Below, in pieces: positions 50,925 to 59,775 of a stretch of DNA of 64,000 nucleotides (within the stretch, counting starts at the first letter, position 1; each line of letters starts with the position of its first letter). The DNA lies in contig NZ_JXKG01000001.1 in NCBI RefSeq assembly GCF_001885735.1, forward strand, positions 62,001 to 126,000, in the 5' to 3' direction. Under the pieces are notes generated by a model. The model did no database searches, was not told the origin of the DNA, and saw nothing but the letters and a program-made list of their open reading frames with translations. The position numbers and the translations under genes are program-made. This stretch comes from Enterococcus canintestini. Lineage in GTDB: Bacteria; Bacillota; Bacilli; Lactobacillales; Enterococcaceae.

Positions 50925-53774
50925 ATGACAAAGAGAATTGAACGTGTTTATCAGTTTGTTGCCAGCAATGATCAGTTTCAAACCGGGCTCACCACAAATG
51001 ATGTGGCAGAAGGACTTATGTTGCAACGTACGAATGTTAGTAAAGATTTGAACAAATTGGTGCGGGCAGAACGCTTAATTAAAATTGATGGCCGACCTGT
51101 TCGTTACGCTGTTTCTGAAAAGGCAGAGCTTCAAATGGATAGTTCAACGCAAAAGCCATATCCTAAAAAAGAGCACGTAAAAAGTTATAAAGAAAATCCC
51201 TCCGCTAGACAAAAAAATAATGGCTCACAAGAATTTCTTCGCGGGGATATTTTTTCACGTATTATCGGTTCGAATGGTAGTATGAAAAATGCAGTCGAGC
51301 AGGCCAAAGCTGCAATTTTATATCCGCCTAAAGGGTTAAATTGTTTGATTACCGGACCGACTGGATCGGGTAAAACTTATTTCGCTCACGCGATGTTTCG
51401 ATTTGCGGTAACAAGTCAAGTTATTGATGAAGAAAACGAATTAATTGTTTTTAATTGTGCCGACTATGCTAATAACCCAGAATTGCTGATGAGCCATTTA
51501 TTTGGCTATGTGAAAGGGGCGTTTACTGGGGCGGAGCAAGATAAAACAGGTATTATTGATCAAGCTGATGGGGGGATGCTTTTTTTAGATGAAATTCATC
51601 GCTTACCTCCTGAAGGTCAGGAAATGGTTTTTTATTTTATGGATCATGGTACTTTTTCTCGTTTAGGAGAAAGTAGTAAAAATCATAGAGCTGACGTTCG
51701 CATTGTGGGAGCCACAACAGAAGATCCGAGTTCTTCTTTACTGGATACTTTTGTTAGACGAATTCCAATTAACATTCAATTGCCCGCTTTTGATCAGCGT
51801 CCTGCTAGTGAAAAAGTTGATTTGGTAAAAGTGATGGTAGCCCAAGAAGCAGGTCGGATTGATCGACAAATTTCATTATCTGAAGATGTGGTAAAGGCCT
51901 TAATTGGCAGCGTCAGCTACGGGAATATTGGCCAGTTAAAGTCAAACGTCCAACTTGTTTGTGCCCGGGGCTTTTTAAACCACATGAACAGTGAAGAAAT
52001 GAATATCACAATTGACGACTTACCAGAAGGCATACGGTCGGGATTGTTACTATTAGCTAATAAAAGAGAAGCGTTAAATGAGCTCTCAAAAGTTTTAGAT
52101 CCCAAGATTGTAATTACACCGAATGATCAGATGATTTTGATTCAACAAGATACTTATGAATTGCCTTATAATTTATATGATATTATCGGTGATAAAGCTG
52201 CGCTATTAAAAGCAGACGGATTAGACCAAAAGACGATTAACCATTTTATCTCAACAGATATCAATGTCCATTTAAAATCCTTTTATAAAAATCATGGCTT
52301 TGCTTTTAATGCAGATAATAAATTAGCGGAGTTTGTTGATCAAAAAGTAATTGATACAACAAATCGCATTTATGATATGGTACGGGAAAAATTAGGTTAT
52401 GCTTTTCAACAAAATTTTGTTTACGCCATGAGTCTGCACATTAGTTCTTTTTTGAAAAAATTGGAACACGGTGAAGAGCGCAGTACTAACGATAATATTC
52501 GTCAGATGGTGGCAGGATTTCCGGCGGAGTTTCAAATTGCCCGCAAAATTCGCTACTATATTAGTGAAAGTTTTGCAGTAGAAATTCCTGAGAGTGAAGA
52601 TTATTACCTAGCTGTACTACTAATTTCTTTAAGGGCCAACCAAAAAGATGGCAAAATTGGTGTGGTGGTGGCGGCTCACGGTAACAGTACCGCAACTAGT
52701 ATGGTGGAAGTAGTAACGCAATTATTAGATATTGATCAAGTGCAAGCTGTCGATATGCCCCTTGATATGCCCCCGAAAGTTGCTTTAGAAAAAGTAAGCC
52801 GGGCTGTCATGGATGTAGATGACGGTTCTGGTGTGATGTTGCTTGTGGATATGGGCTCATTGGCGACTTTTGGCAATGAGATTACTCAAAATACTGGTGT
52901 TGAGGTGCGGACTATTGATATGGTGACGACGGCTGTTGTTTTAGAAACTGTCCGTAAAGCGTCAGTACTGGGGACCGATTTAGACAGCTTGTATGATGCG
53001 TTACACAAATTCAATGGCTATACTTTAAAAGAACAAAATAATAGTGAGGCCAATAAAAAACCAACTGCTATTTTAGCAGTCTGCGCTTCTGGTGAAGGAA
53101 CTGCCCAGCGGATTAAAGAAATTATCGAACGTTCCTTAATCGGAGAACAAAAACAACTCCAAGTTATTACGCAATCAGTTGTCACCTTACCAGAACACTT
53201 ACAAAAAATCCAAGCAGAGTATGATTTGCTAGCTACAACAGGGATTGTTGATCCTAAAATCAGTGCTCCTTTTATTCCATTGGATCGTTTTATTAACCAA
53301 GATGTCAAAGCAATTTTAAATCGTCTATTATTAGATCATGACCAGTTGATTACTTATCCAGAAGAAGCGATGCAAGCAAGTAAAGCAGTTGATTTGATTA
53401 ATCATTTTATTCGTGAAAACTTTACCTTTATTAATGGTGATAAATTGGCGCAACCAATCTGGGATTTTGTCACGAATTTAGTTGAAGATGTCGGTTTAAG
53501 CGATCATGAATTTGGTTTAGAAATTAACTTGGCTTTACATACTGCGGGGATATTAGAGCGTGTTTTATTAAAGCAGCCACTAGCTGTCACTACAGCTGAG
53601 GCTAATCAATTAATAACTGAACCTCTTTACGATCAAGTGCACAATCATATTCAATCCTTTGGACGTATGTTGCGCTTGAATATCCCCTCGGCTGAGGAAT
53701 ATTATGTTTTAGAAGTGATTAAAACACGAGTGGCAGAAGCTGACAAGAAAATTGTATCTTCAGAAGAAATCTAA
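50925..53774 (+). CDS. manR: LevR/ManR-family sigma-54 activator with PRD and EII domains
   Basis: 949 residues. N-terminal winged HTH (~1-65), AAA+ sigma-54 interaction domain (~105-340) with Walker A GPTGSGKT, the sigma-54 contact loop GAFTGA, FLDEIHRLPPEGQ and the arginine region RRIPINI. PRD1 follows (~460-570), an EIIA-Man-like domain (~575-700, His in VVAAHGNSTAT), an EIIB-like region (~715-810, AVCASGEGTAQR with Cys), and PRD2 (~830-940, LALHTAGILERV). It activates the mannose PTS operon from sigma-54, while HPr/EII phosphorylation of the PRDs and EIIA tunes its activity. The gene is directly upstream of a perfect -24/-12 promoter and PTS genes. rpoN is not in this window. Confidence 0.95.
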   Translation: MTKRIERVYQFVASNDQFQTGLTTNDVAEGLMLQRTNVSKDLNKLVRAERLIKIDGRPVRYAVSEKAELQMDSSTQKPYPKKEHVKSYKENPSARQKNNGSQEFLRGDIFSRIIGSNGSMKNAVEQAKAAILYPPKGLNCLITGPTGSGKTYFAHAMFRFAVTSQVIDEENELIVFNCADYANNPELLMSHLFGYVKGAFTGAEQDKTGIIDQADGGMLFLDEIHRLPPEGQEMVFYFMDHGTFSRLGESSKNHRADVRIVGATTEDPSSSLLDTFVRRIPINIQLPAFDQRPASEKVDLVKVMVAQEAGRIDRQISLSEDVVKALIGSVSYGNIGQLKSNVQLVCARGFLNHMNSEEMNITIDDLPEGIRSGLLLLANKREALNELSKVLDPKIVITPNDQMILIQQDTYELPYNLYDIIGDKAALLKADGLDQKTINHFISTDINVHLKSFYKNHGFAFNADNKLAEFVDQKVIDTTNRIYDMVREKLGYAFQQNFVYAMSLHISSFLKKLEHGEERSTNDNIRQMVAGFPAEFQIARKIRYYISESFAVEIPESEDYYLAVLLISLRANQKDGKIGVVVAAHGNSTATSMVEVVTQLLDIDQVQAVDMPLDMPPKVALEKVSRAVMDVDDGSGVMLLVDMGSLATFGNEITQNTGVEVRTIDMVTTAVVLETVRKASVLGTDLDSLYDALHKFNGYTLKEQNNSEANKKPTAILAVCASGEGTAQRIKEIIERSLIGEQKQLQVITQSVVTLPEHLQKIQAEYDLLATTGIVDPKISAPFIPLDRFINQDVKAILNRLLLDHDQLITYPEEAMQASKAVDLINHFIRENFTFINGDKLAQPIWDFVTNLVEDVGLSDHEFGLEINLALHTAGILERVLLKQPLAVTTAEANQLITEPLYDQVHNHIQSFGRMLRLNIPSAEEYYVLEVIKTRVAEADKKIVSSEEI

Positions 53775-53776
53775 AT

Positions 53777-53827
53777 GACACACAAAAAGCGATACACAAT
53801 AATACAGTGTATCGCTTTTTGTGTGTC
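53777..53827. repeat. 21-bp perfect inverted repeat between manR and the PTS promoter
   Basis: Arms 53777-53797 and 53807-53827 are exact reverse complements (core GCGATACAC / GTGTATCGC) around a 9-nt loop. The sequence GTGTATCG-TTTTT from the right arm recurs at 53873-53885, just before the -24 element. It can form a terminator-like RNA hairpin for manR but has no U-run after it. It could equally be the upstream activator site bound by ManR, 65-115 bp before the -24/-12 elements. Confidence 0.6.
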
Positions 53828-53890
53828 GAAAAATTCATAAATAATTCTTTATAATTAAGGATTTGCAAAATTGTGTATCGTTTTTAGAGT

Positions 53891-53905
53891 TGGCACACAT
53901 CTTGC
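53891..53905 (+). promoter_or_regulatory. Sigma-54 (-24/-12) promoter of the mannose PTS operon
   Basis: TGGCAC-N5-TTGC: TGGCAC at 53891-53896 and TTGC at 53902-53905, followed by TTATATATAAAT. It matches the RpoN consensus exactly, with the GG and GC elements ten bases apart. The ManR activator is encoded immediately upstream. Confidence 0.92.
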
Positions 53906-53997
53906 TTATATATAAATGACACAGGAGGTGAAATACTCTGAAGTGAGCAGAGTTTAAAATTTTTGCTGCTCAGTTTTGTTAAGTAGGAGGGTTACTT

Positions 53998-54495
53998 ATG
54001 AGCATTGATATTCGCTTAGCGCGCATTGATGATCGTCTGATTCACGGACAAGTCGCAACAGCTTGGTCAAAACAGACCGGGATTGAACGCATTTTAGTCG
54101 TCTCAGATGAAGTGGCCCAGGATCAATTACGTCGTTTTTTGTTGCAAGAAGCATCTCCGCCTGGAATTAAATCAAATGTCATTAGCGTAGAAAAAATGAT
54201 TACGCTTTATCATGAAGATTTATTGGCCGGGCAAAAAGTCATGTTGTTGTTCACCGATCCACATGCAGTCGCACGTTTGGTACAAGGTGGCGTTAAATTG
54301 ACTTCGATTAACATCGGGGGCATGCGTTTTACTGTAGGCAAGAAAATGTTGACAAACTTTGTTTCTTTAGATCAAGAAGATGTTGAAGCTTTTGAATACT
54401 TGGCAAAACAAGGCATTGAATTAGAGCTTCGTAAAGTTCCGGCCGATCGCAAAGTCTACTTAATGGAATTGTTGGAAAAGGAAAATTTTGTCTAG
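53998..54495 (+). CDS. Stand-alone mannose-family PTS EIIB
   Basis: 165-residue IIB domain. The phosphorylated His is in RIDDRLIHGQVATAWSKQ (His18), as in active IIB domains. Paralogue of the IIB half of the next gene. A separate EIIB ahead of IIAB-IIC-IID is also seen in enterococcal and listerial mannose operons; it may give an extra phosphotransfer route or report PTS flux to ManR. AGGAGGG precedes ATG 53998; first gene after the sigma-54 promoter. Confidence 0.92.
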   Translation: MSIDIRLARIDDRLIHGQVATAWSKQTGIERILVVSDEVAQDQLRRFLLQEASPPGIKSNVISVEKMITLYHEDLLAGQKVMLLFTDPHAVARLVQGGVKLTSINIGGMRFTVGKKMLTNFVSLDQEDVEAFEYLAKQGIELELRKVPADRKVYLMELLEKENFV

Positions 54496-54582
54496 TTGGT
54501 TTTAATCGTCGCCCTTTATAGAAATTATTTATTCATACTTTAGACGATTATTAAAACAAAAATGTTAATAGGAGGTATACAG

Positions 54583-55575
54583 ATGGTAGGAATTATCCTG
54601 GCTAGTCATGGAGAATTCGCAGAAGGCATCTTGCAATCCGGTGCAATGATTTTCGGAGAACAAGAAAACGTTAAAGCAGTAACGTTAATGCCTAGTGAAG
54701 GACCTGATGATGTAAGAGCCAAAATGGAAGAAGCGATCAAGTCTTTTGATGATCAAGATGAAGTATTATTCTTGGTCGATCTTTGGGGCGGTACACCATT
54801 CAACCAAGCGAATAACTTGTTTGAAGCGCACAAAGACAAATGGGCAATTGTCGCTGGCATGAACTTGCCGATGGTTATTGAAGCGTATGCATCACGTTTT
54901 TCAATGAACTCTGCACAAGAAATTGCAGCTCATATCATTGAAACAGCAAAAGAAGGTGTGCGGATTAAACCAGAAGAATTGGAACCAAAAACAACTGCAC
55001 CAGTTGCAGCTGGAGCTGCACAACCGACAGGGGCTATCCCTCCAGGAACAGTTTTAGGTGATGGTCATATCAAATTTGTTCTAGCACGTATTGACTCTCG
55101 TTTATTACATGGTCAAGTTGCGACTGCTTGGACTAAAGCAGTTGGTCCTAATCGTATTATCGTAGTTTCTGATGCAGTAGCTAAAGATGATTTGCGTAAA
55201 AAATTAATTGAACAAGCTGCTCCTCCAGGTGTTAAAGCTAATGTTATTCCAATCGCTAAAATGATTGAAGTAGCCAAAGATCCACGTTTTGGTAATACAA
55301 AAGCTTTGTTGTTATTTGAAAACCCTGAAGATTTATTGAAAGCTGTTGAAGGTGGCGTTGATATTAAAGAAGTTAACGTTGGTTCAATGGCCCATTCAGT
55401 TGGTAAAGTTCTTGTTAACAAAGTGTTGTCAATGAACGAAGAAGATGTTAAAACTTTCGAAGCACTAAAAGACAAAGGCATTACTTTTGATGTACGTAAA
55501 GTACCAAGCAATTCAAAAGAAAACTTTGACGAATTGTTGAAGAAAGCAAAAACTGAATTGGCAAATGCCAATTAG
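54583..55575 (+). CDS. manX: PTS mannose-family EIIAB
   Basis: 330 residues. IIA domain (1-135) with phospho-His in IILASHGEFAEG (His9), an Ala/Pro-rich linker (~138-165, TTAPVAAGAAQPTGAIPPG), and IIB domain (~170-330) with RIDSRLLHGQVATAW as second phospho-His site. Phosphate passes HPr to IIA to IIB to sugar. ATG 54583 follows AGGAGG; the open frame from 54562 has no site. Confidence 0.95.
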   Translation: MVGIILASHGEFAEGILQSGAMIFGEQENVKAVTLMPSEGPDDVRAKMEEAIKSFDDQDEVLFLVDLWGGTPFNQANNLFEAHKDKWAIVAGMNLPMVIEAYASRFSMNSAQEIAAHIIETAKEGVRIKPEELEPKTTAPVAAGAAQPTGAIPPGTVLGDGHIKFVLARIDSRLLHGQVATAWTKAVGPNRIIVVSDAVAKDDLRKKLIEQAAPPGVKANVIPIAKMIEVAKDPRFGNTKALLLFENPEDLLKAVEGGVDIKEVNVGSMAHSVGKVLVNKVLSMNEEDVKTFEALKDKGITFDVRKVPSNSKENFDELLKKAKTELANAN

Positions 55576-55599
55576 ACATAAGAAAGAGGAGGCTTAATC

Positions 55600-56406
55600 A
55601 TGCACGATTTAAACATAATCCAAATGATTTTAGTGGTCATCGTAGCTTTCTTAGCTGGTATGGAAGGTATTTTGGACCAATGGCAATTCCACCAACCACT
55701 AGTAGCATGTACGTTGATCGGTTTAGTAACTGGTAACTTAGAAGTCGGAATCATCTTAGGTGGTTCATTACAAATGATCGCCCTAGGTTGGGCAAATATT
55801 GGTGCCGCAGTTGCACCCGATGCTGCATTAGCAGCTGTCGCATCTGCAATTATTTTAGTTTTAGGTGGGCAAGGTAGAGCAGGGGTTTCATCTGCTGTTG
55901 CCGTTGCTATCCCATTAGCTGTTGCTGGTTTATTCTTAACGATGATTGCACGTACTTTAGCTGTGCCAATTATCCACATTATGGATAGTGCCGCTGAAGA
56001 AGGCAACTATCGTAAAATTGAAATCTGGCAATGGATTGCAATTTGCATGCAAGGTTTACGTATTGCAATTCCTGCCGCAGCTTTACTATTGATTCCTGCT
56101 GACACTGTTCGTAATTTCTTAGAATCTATGCCAGCTTGGTTAACAGATGGTATGGCTATCGGTGGTGGTATGGTTGTAGCCGTAGGTTATGCAATGGTTA
56201 TTAACATGATGGCAACACGCGAAGTTTGGCCATTCTTTGCCATTGGTTTTGTTGTGGCTGCAATTTCAGAATTAACATTAATCGCATTAGGTGCATTAGC
56301 TATTTCTATCGCTTTAATTTACCTACACTTAGAAGAAACAGGTGGTTCAGGTAACGGCGGCAGCAATACTGGTGACCCATTAGGCGATATTTTGAATGAC
56401 TATTAA
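55600..56406 (+). CDS. manY: PTS mannose-family EIIC
   Basis: 268-residue membrane component with about six to seven helices. MEGILDQWQFHQPLVACTLIGLVTGNLEVGIILGG is the EIIC-Man signature. The C-terminus is Gly/Ser/Asn-rich (GGSGNGGSNTGD). With IID it forms the sugar channel, which in this family is also the receptor of class IIa bacteriocins. AGAGGAGG precedes the ATG. Confidence 0.95.
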   Translation: MHDLNIIQMILVVIVAFLAGMEGILDQWQFHQPLVACTLIGLVTGNLEVGIILGGSLQMIALGWANIGAAVAPDAALAAVASAIILVLGGQGRAGVSSAVAVAIPLAVAGLFLTMIARTLAVPIIHIMDSAAEEGNYRKIEIWQWIAICMQGLRIAIPAAALLLIPADTVRNFLESMPAWLTDGMAIGGGMVVAVGYAMVINMMATREVWPFFAIGFVVAAISELTLIALGALAISIALIYLHLEETGGSGNGGSNTGDPLGDILNDY

Positions 56407-56428
56407 TCTTGAAGGAGGAGAACAAACA

Positions 56429-57340
56429 ATGGCTGAAAAAATTCAATTAACAAAAGCAGACCGTAGAAGTGTCATGTTCCGCTCAATGTTCCTTCAAGGT
56501 TCATGGAACTATGAACGTATGCAAAACGGTGGTTGGGCTTATGCAATGATCCCAGCAATCAAAAAATTATATACTACTAAAGAAGATCGTGCGGCAGCTT
56601 TAAAACGCCACTTGGAATTCTTTAATACACACCCATATTTAGCAGCTCCAGTATTAGGGGTTACATTAGCCCTTGAAGAAGAACGTGCCAATGGTGCACC
56701 TGTTGATGATGTAGCAATTCAAGGGGTTAAAGTTGGTATGATGGGACCTTTAGCCGGTGTTGGTGACCCAGTATTCTGGTTTACTGTACGTCCGATGTTA
56801 GGTGCGCTAGGTGCTTCACTTGCAATGAGTGGCAGTATCATGGGTCCATTATTATTCTTCTTTGCTTGGAATATTATCCGTATTGCATTCTTATGGTACA
56901 CACAAGAATTTGGTTACCAAGCAGGTTCTAAAATTACAGATGACCTATCTGGCGGTTTATTACAAAAAGTTACTAAAGGTGCTTCTATCTTAGGGATGTT
57001 CGTTTTAGGTTCATTGGTACAACGTTGGGTAAGTGTTAAATTTACACCGGTTGTCTCAGAAGTTCAATTAGACGACAAAGCATACATCCACTGGGATAAA
57101 TTACCTGATGGTTGGGAAGGTATCAAAGAAGCCTTCAGTCAAGTAGGTGCTGGTCTTTCTCAAACACCAACAAAAGTTACAACATTACAAGATAACTTGG
57201 ATCAATTGATTCCAGGCCTTGCTGGTTTATTACTAACATTACTTTGCATGTGGTTATTGAAGAAAAAAGTTTCTCCAATCGTTATCATCATTGGCTTGTT
57301 TATTGTCGGTGTTGGTTTACACGTATTACACATCATGTAA
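56429..57340 (+). CDS. manZ: PTS mannose-family EIID
   Basis: 303 residues. Mostly amphipathic N-terminal part with SMFLQGSWNYERMQNGGWAYAMIPAI and GVKVGMMGPLAGVGDPVFW (EIID signature), then C-terminal membrane helices. Partner of EIIC. ATG 56429 has AAGGAGGAG upstream; the open frame back to 56396 overlaps manY and is not used. The operon ends at a terminator. Confidence 0.95.
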   Translation: MAEKIQLTKADRRSVMFRSMFLQGSWNYERMQNGGWAYAMIPAIKKLYTTKEDRAAALKRHLEFFNTHPYLAAPVLGVTLALEEERANGAPVDDVAIQGVKVGMMGPLAGVGDPVFWFTVRPMLGALGASLAMSGSIMGPLLFFFAWNIIRIAFLWYTQEFGYQAGSKITDDLSGGLLQKVTKGASILGMFVLGSLVQRWVSVKFTPVVSEVQLDDKAYIHWDKLPDGWEGIKEAFSQVGAGLSQTPTKVTTLQDNLDQLIPGLAGLLLTLLCMWLLKKKVSPIVIIIGLFIVGVGLHVLHIM

Positions 57341-57357
57341 TTGGATTTTTTACAAGT

Positions 57358-57389
57358 GCTCAGGGACTTTTCCCTGAGCTTTTATTTTA
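57358..57389 (+). terminator. Terminator after manZ
   Basis: GCTCAGGGA CTTT TCCCTGAGC then TTTTATTTT. Confidence 0.88.
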
Positions 57390-57448
57390 CATTGAGGACA
57401 AATGTTAGCTATAATACTTAATAAATATCCATGAATGGAGTGTCAGTA

Positions 57449-57838
57449 ATGGTTCAGTCTTTAAATACGAAGGTCGATTTAACCATTGATGCAACGTCTT
57501 ATTTAGGCATCGGTGAATATGGTAAAATTATGGTCGGGGATAAGGCCTTTGAATTTTATAATGATCGCGATATTAATAAATTTATTCAGATCCCTTGGGA
57601 AGAAGTGGATTTTGTCGTAGCTTCTGTTTATTTAAAAGGTAAGTGGATTCCCCGCTATGCTATTCAAACAAAGAAAAATGGGATTTATTCGTTTTCCTCA
57701 AAGCAACCAAAAAAAGTGTTGCGGGCGATAGGCAATTATGTTCCAGCTGATCATCTTGTGCGTTCATTAACCTTTTTCCAAGTTGTTAAACGTGGTTTAA
57801 AGGGATGGAAAACGAAATTAACGAAAAAGAACCAATAA
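57449..57838 (+). CDS. manO: ManO (DUF956) protein
   Basis: 129 residues of the DUF956 family, regularly found next to mannose PTS genes (ManO). Pattern TIDATSYLGIGEYGKIMVGDKAFEFYNDRD and IPWEEVDFVVASVYLKGKWIPRY. Proposed to be a regulator of the man operon; mechanism unknown. ATG 57449 has TGGAGTG upstream; ATG 57431 lies before that site. Confidence 0.9.
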   Translation: MVQSLNTKVDLTIDATSYLGIGEYGKIMVGDKAFEFYNDRDINKFIQIPWEEVDFVVASVYLKGKWIPRYAIQTKKNGIYSFSSKQPKKVLRAIGNYVPADHLVRSLTFFQVVKRGLKGWKTKLTKKNQ

Positions 57839-57872
57839 CCGTGAAGGCTTATGCTTTTATGGTTATTTTTTT
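57837..57872 (+). terminator. Terminator after manO
   Basis: AACCGTGAAGGC TTAT GCTTTTATGGTT: the stem holds in RNA with several G-U pairs, followed by ATTTTTTTTG. Confidence 0.7.
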
Positions 57873-57952
57873 TGATTACATATTTTTATTATTTTTTTGA
57901 AATGTGTTACCATAAATTGAAGTAAAATAGTAAAGAATAAGAGGTGGGAAAT

Positions 57953-58189
57953 ATGCTTTGGACATTAATCGTAGGTGCTATTATTGGTGCGATTGCTGGT
58001 GGCATTACCGGTGAAAAAAGAGGTTGTTTGTTTAATATTATTGCTGGTTTAGCAGGAGCTTCTGTGGGGCAGGCTTTGTTTGGTGATATGGGACCTCATG
58101 TGGCTGGAATGGCTGTAATCCCTGCAATTTTAGGCGCGGTTATTATTGTTGCTGTCGTTTCATTTTTCTTTGGAAAAACGAAGCAGTAA
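57953..58189 (+). CDS. GlsB/YeaQ/YmgE-family membrane protein
   Basis: 78 residues, three membrane helices with the glycine-rich pattern MLWTLIVGAIIGAIAGGITG, GCLFNIIAGLAGASVGQALFG and a third helix. Transglycosylase-associated/GlsB family, stress-linked in enterococci. ATG 57953 with AGAGGTGG upstream; GTG 57944 overlaps that site. Confidence 0.88.
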   Translation: MLWTLIVGAIIGAIAGGITGEKRGCLFNIIAGLAGASVGQALFGDMGPHVAGMAVIPAILGAVIIVAVVSFFFGKTKQ

Positions 58190-58213
58190 GATACAATTTA
58201 GAAAAATTTTGTT

Positions 58214-58378
58214 TTGCTTATTATCGTTTTGTTAATTCTTTGTATTGGCCAAATTTATATTGCGGCTAACACAAAGAATTTTTTTATGGTAGCTATGATA
58301 ATATTGTCGCAATCTTTTTTATTTTGTGGCTTATTTGCTATAATGAATAAGGAAATGCAAAAGAAAGAAGGAATTTAA
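58214..58378 (+). CDS. Possible small two-helix membrane protein coupled to pepP
   Basis: 54 codons if started at TTG 58214. It gives two hydrophobic stretches (LIIVLLILCIGQIYIAA and FFMVAMIILSQSFLFCGLFAIM) and a charged end (NKEMQKKEGI). The stop TAA overlaps the first ATG of pepP (TAATG), as in translationally coupled genes. There is no ATG or clear ribosome site, and an in-frame TAG lies at 58199-58201. It is either a real micro-protein with a weak start or a decayed one. Confidence 0.3.
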   Translation: MLIIVLLILCIGQIYIAANTKNFFMVAMIILSQSFLFCGLFAIMNKEMQKKEGI

Positions 58379-59448
58379 TGATGATGTTACGTGTAGAAAA
58401 ACTGCGACAAGCAATGCGTAAAGAACAAGTGGATGGTTTTTTAATAACAAGTCCATATAATTTGCGTTACTTAACTAATTTTACTGGCACGACTGGTTTA
58501 GCTGTAATTACTTTAGATAAAGCTTTTTTTGTAACAGACTTTCGGTATACAGAACAAGCAGCAGCTCAAGCACCAGATTTTGAAATAGTTAAAAACGTAG
58601 GACCAATTTTTGATGAAGTAGCAAAAATTTGTGCAGACGAAAATATTAATGCACTTGCTTTTGAAGAAGATTTTGTCAGTTTTTCTGAGTACTCCATTTT
58701 AGAAGAAATTATTGAAGAAACGCCATTAGTGCCAATTCACGGTATGATTGAAGAATTAAGAGAAGTAAAAGACGAAAATGAAATTGCAACAATTAAAAGA
58801 GCTTGTCAGATTGCCGACCAAGGTTTTGAGCATGTGCTGAAATTTATTCGTCCAGGCATGACTGAAATCGAAGTGGCTAATCAATTAGATTTTTATATGC
58901 GTTCTTTAGGAGCTACTAGCGTTTCTTTTGATACAATTGTGGCAAGTGGCTTACGTTCTGCGATGCCTCATGGTGTGGCAAGTGAAAAAGTAATTGAACA
59001 AGGAGACTTGATTACATTAGACTTTGGTTGTTACTATGATGGCTATGTATCAGATATGACGAGAACGTTTGCTATTGGCGATCCTGGTACAAAATTAAAA
59101 GAGATTTATCAAATCGTTTTAGAGGCTCAATTAAAAGTGATTGAAGCAGCACAGCCTGGTTTAACAGGAATTCAATTGGATGCTATTGCCAGAGATCACA
59201 TTGCAGCAGCGGGATATGGGGAAGCTTTTGGCCACTCAACTGGACATGGAATTGGTTTAGAAATTCATGAAGGACCGAATGTTTCCTTTAGAGCCGATAA
59301 GCAATTTGTAGTCAATAATGTCATTACCGATGAACCGGGCATTTATTTACCTGGTATTGGTGGCGTTCGGATTGAGGATGATTTGTTAATTACATCTGAA
59401 GGTAATGAAGTCCTAACCAAATCACCGAAAGAATTGATTATTTTATAG
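58378..59448 (+). CDS. pepP: Xaa-Pro aminopeptidase (M24)
   Basis: 356-residue metalloaminopeptidase. N-terminal creatinase-like domain (~1-130), then pita-bread domain with metal ligands in LDFGCYYDGYVSDMTRTF (two Asp), GHSTGHGIGLEIHEGP (His), TDEPGIYLPG (Glu) and GVRIEDD (Glu). It removes N-terminal residues before proline. Three tandem ATG codons (58378, 58381, 58384) follow GAAGGAA; any could start. Upstream of efp, the common order in this group. Confidence 0.93.
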   Translation: MMMLRVEKLRQAMRKEQVDGFLITSPYNLRYLTNFTGTTGLAVITLDKAFFVTDFRYTEQAAAQAPDFEIVKNVGPIFDEVAKICADENINALAFEEDFVSFSEYSILEEIIEETPLVPIHGMIEELREVKDENEIATIKRACQIADQGFEHVLKFIRPGMTEIEVANQLDFYMRSLGATSVSFDTIVASGLRSAMPHGVASEKVIEQGDLITLDFGCYYDGYVSDMTRTFAIGDPGTKLKEIYQIVLEAQLKVIEAAQPGLTGIQLDAIARDHIAAAGYGEAFGHSTGHGIGLEIHEGPNVSFRADKQFVVNNVITDEPGIYLPGIGGVRIEDDLLITSEGNEVLTKSPKELIIL

Positions 59449-59457
59449 AAATTATGA

Positions 59458-59490
59458 CCGCGCTACGAAAGGATGTAGCGCGGTTTTTTT
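59458..59490 (+). terminator. Terminator after pepP
   Basis: CCGCGCTAC GAAAGGAT GTAGCGCGG then TTTTTTT. Confidence 0.92.
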
Positions 59491-59775
59491 ATGGTAAAGA
59501 AGTAGTGATTTTTGCAATAAATAACTGTAATACTTTTAGAAACGAATTCATAGTATCTTTGAGGTGGAATATAAAAATTTTGAGGAACAATTTATTAAAA
59601 TTGAATCTTATTACTTGAGAGTCAAAGGAGTCTGTGTTGCATTTTGTGTATGAGTCGTCTTTGCTATTTGAAAAATGGGTTTTTATAGCCTTTGTTTTAA
59701 AATAATGATAAACTATTAACGAATATGCAGGATTTTTTTATAGCCTTTTGGTAATTGTAAATAAGGAGGATAGCC

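Noticed and set aside
55572-56006. 144-codon minus-strand frame opposite manY
   Set aside because: Alanine-rich mirror of the EIIC membrane helices; no ribosome site and no family resemblance.
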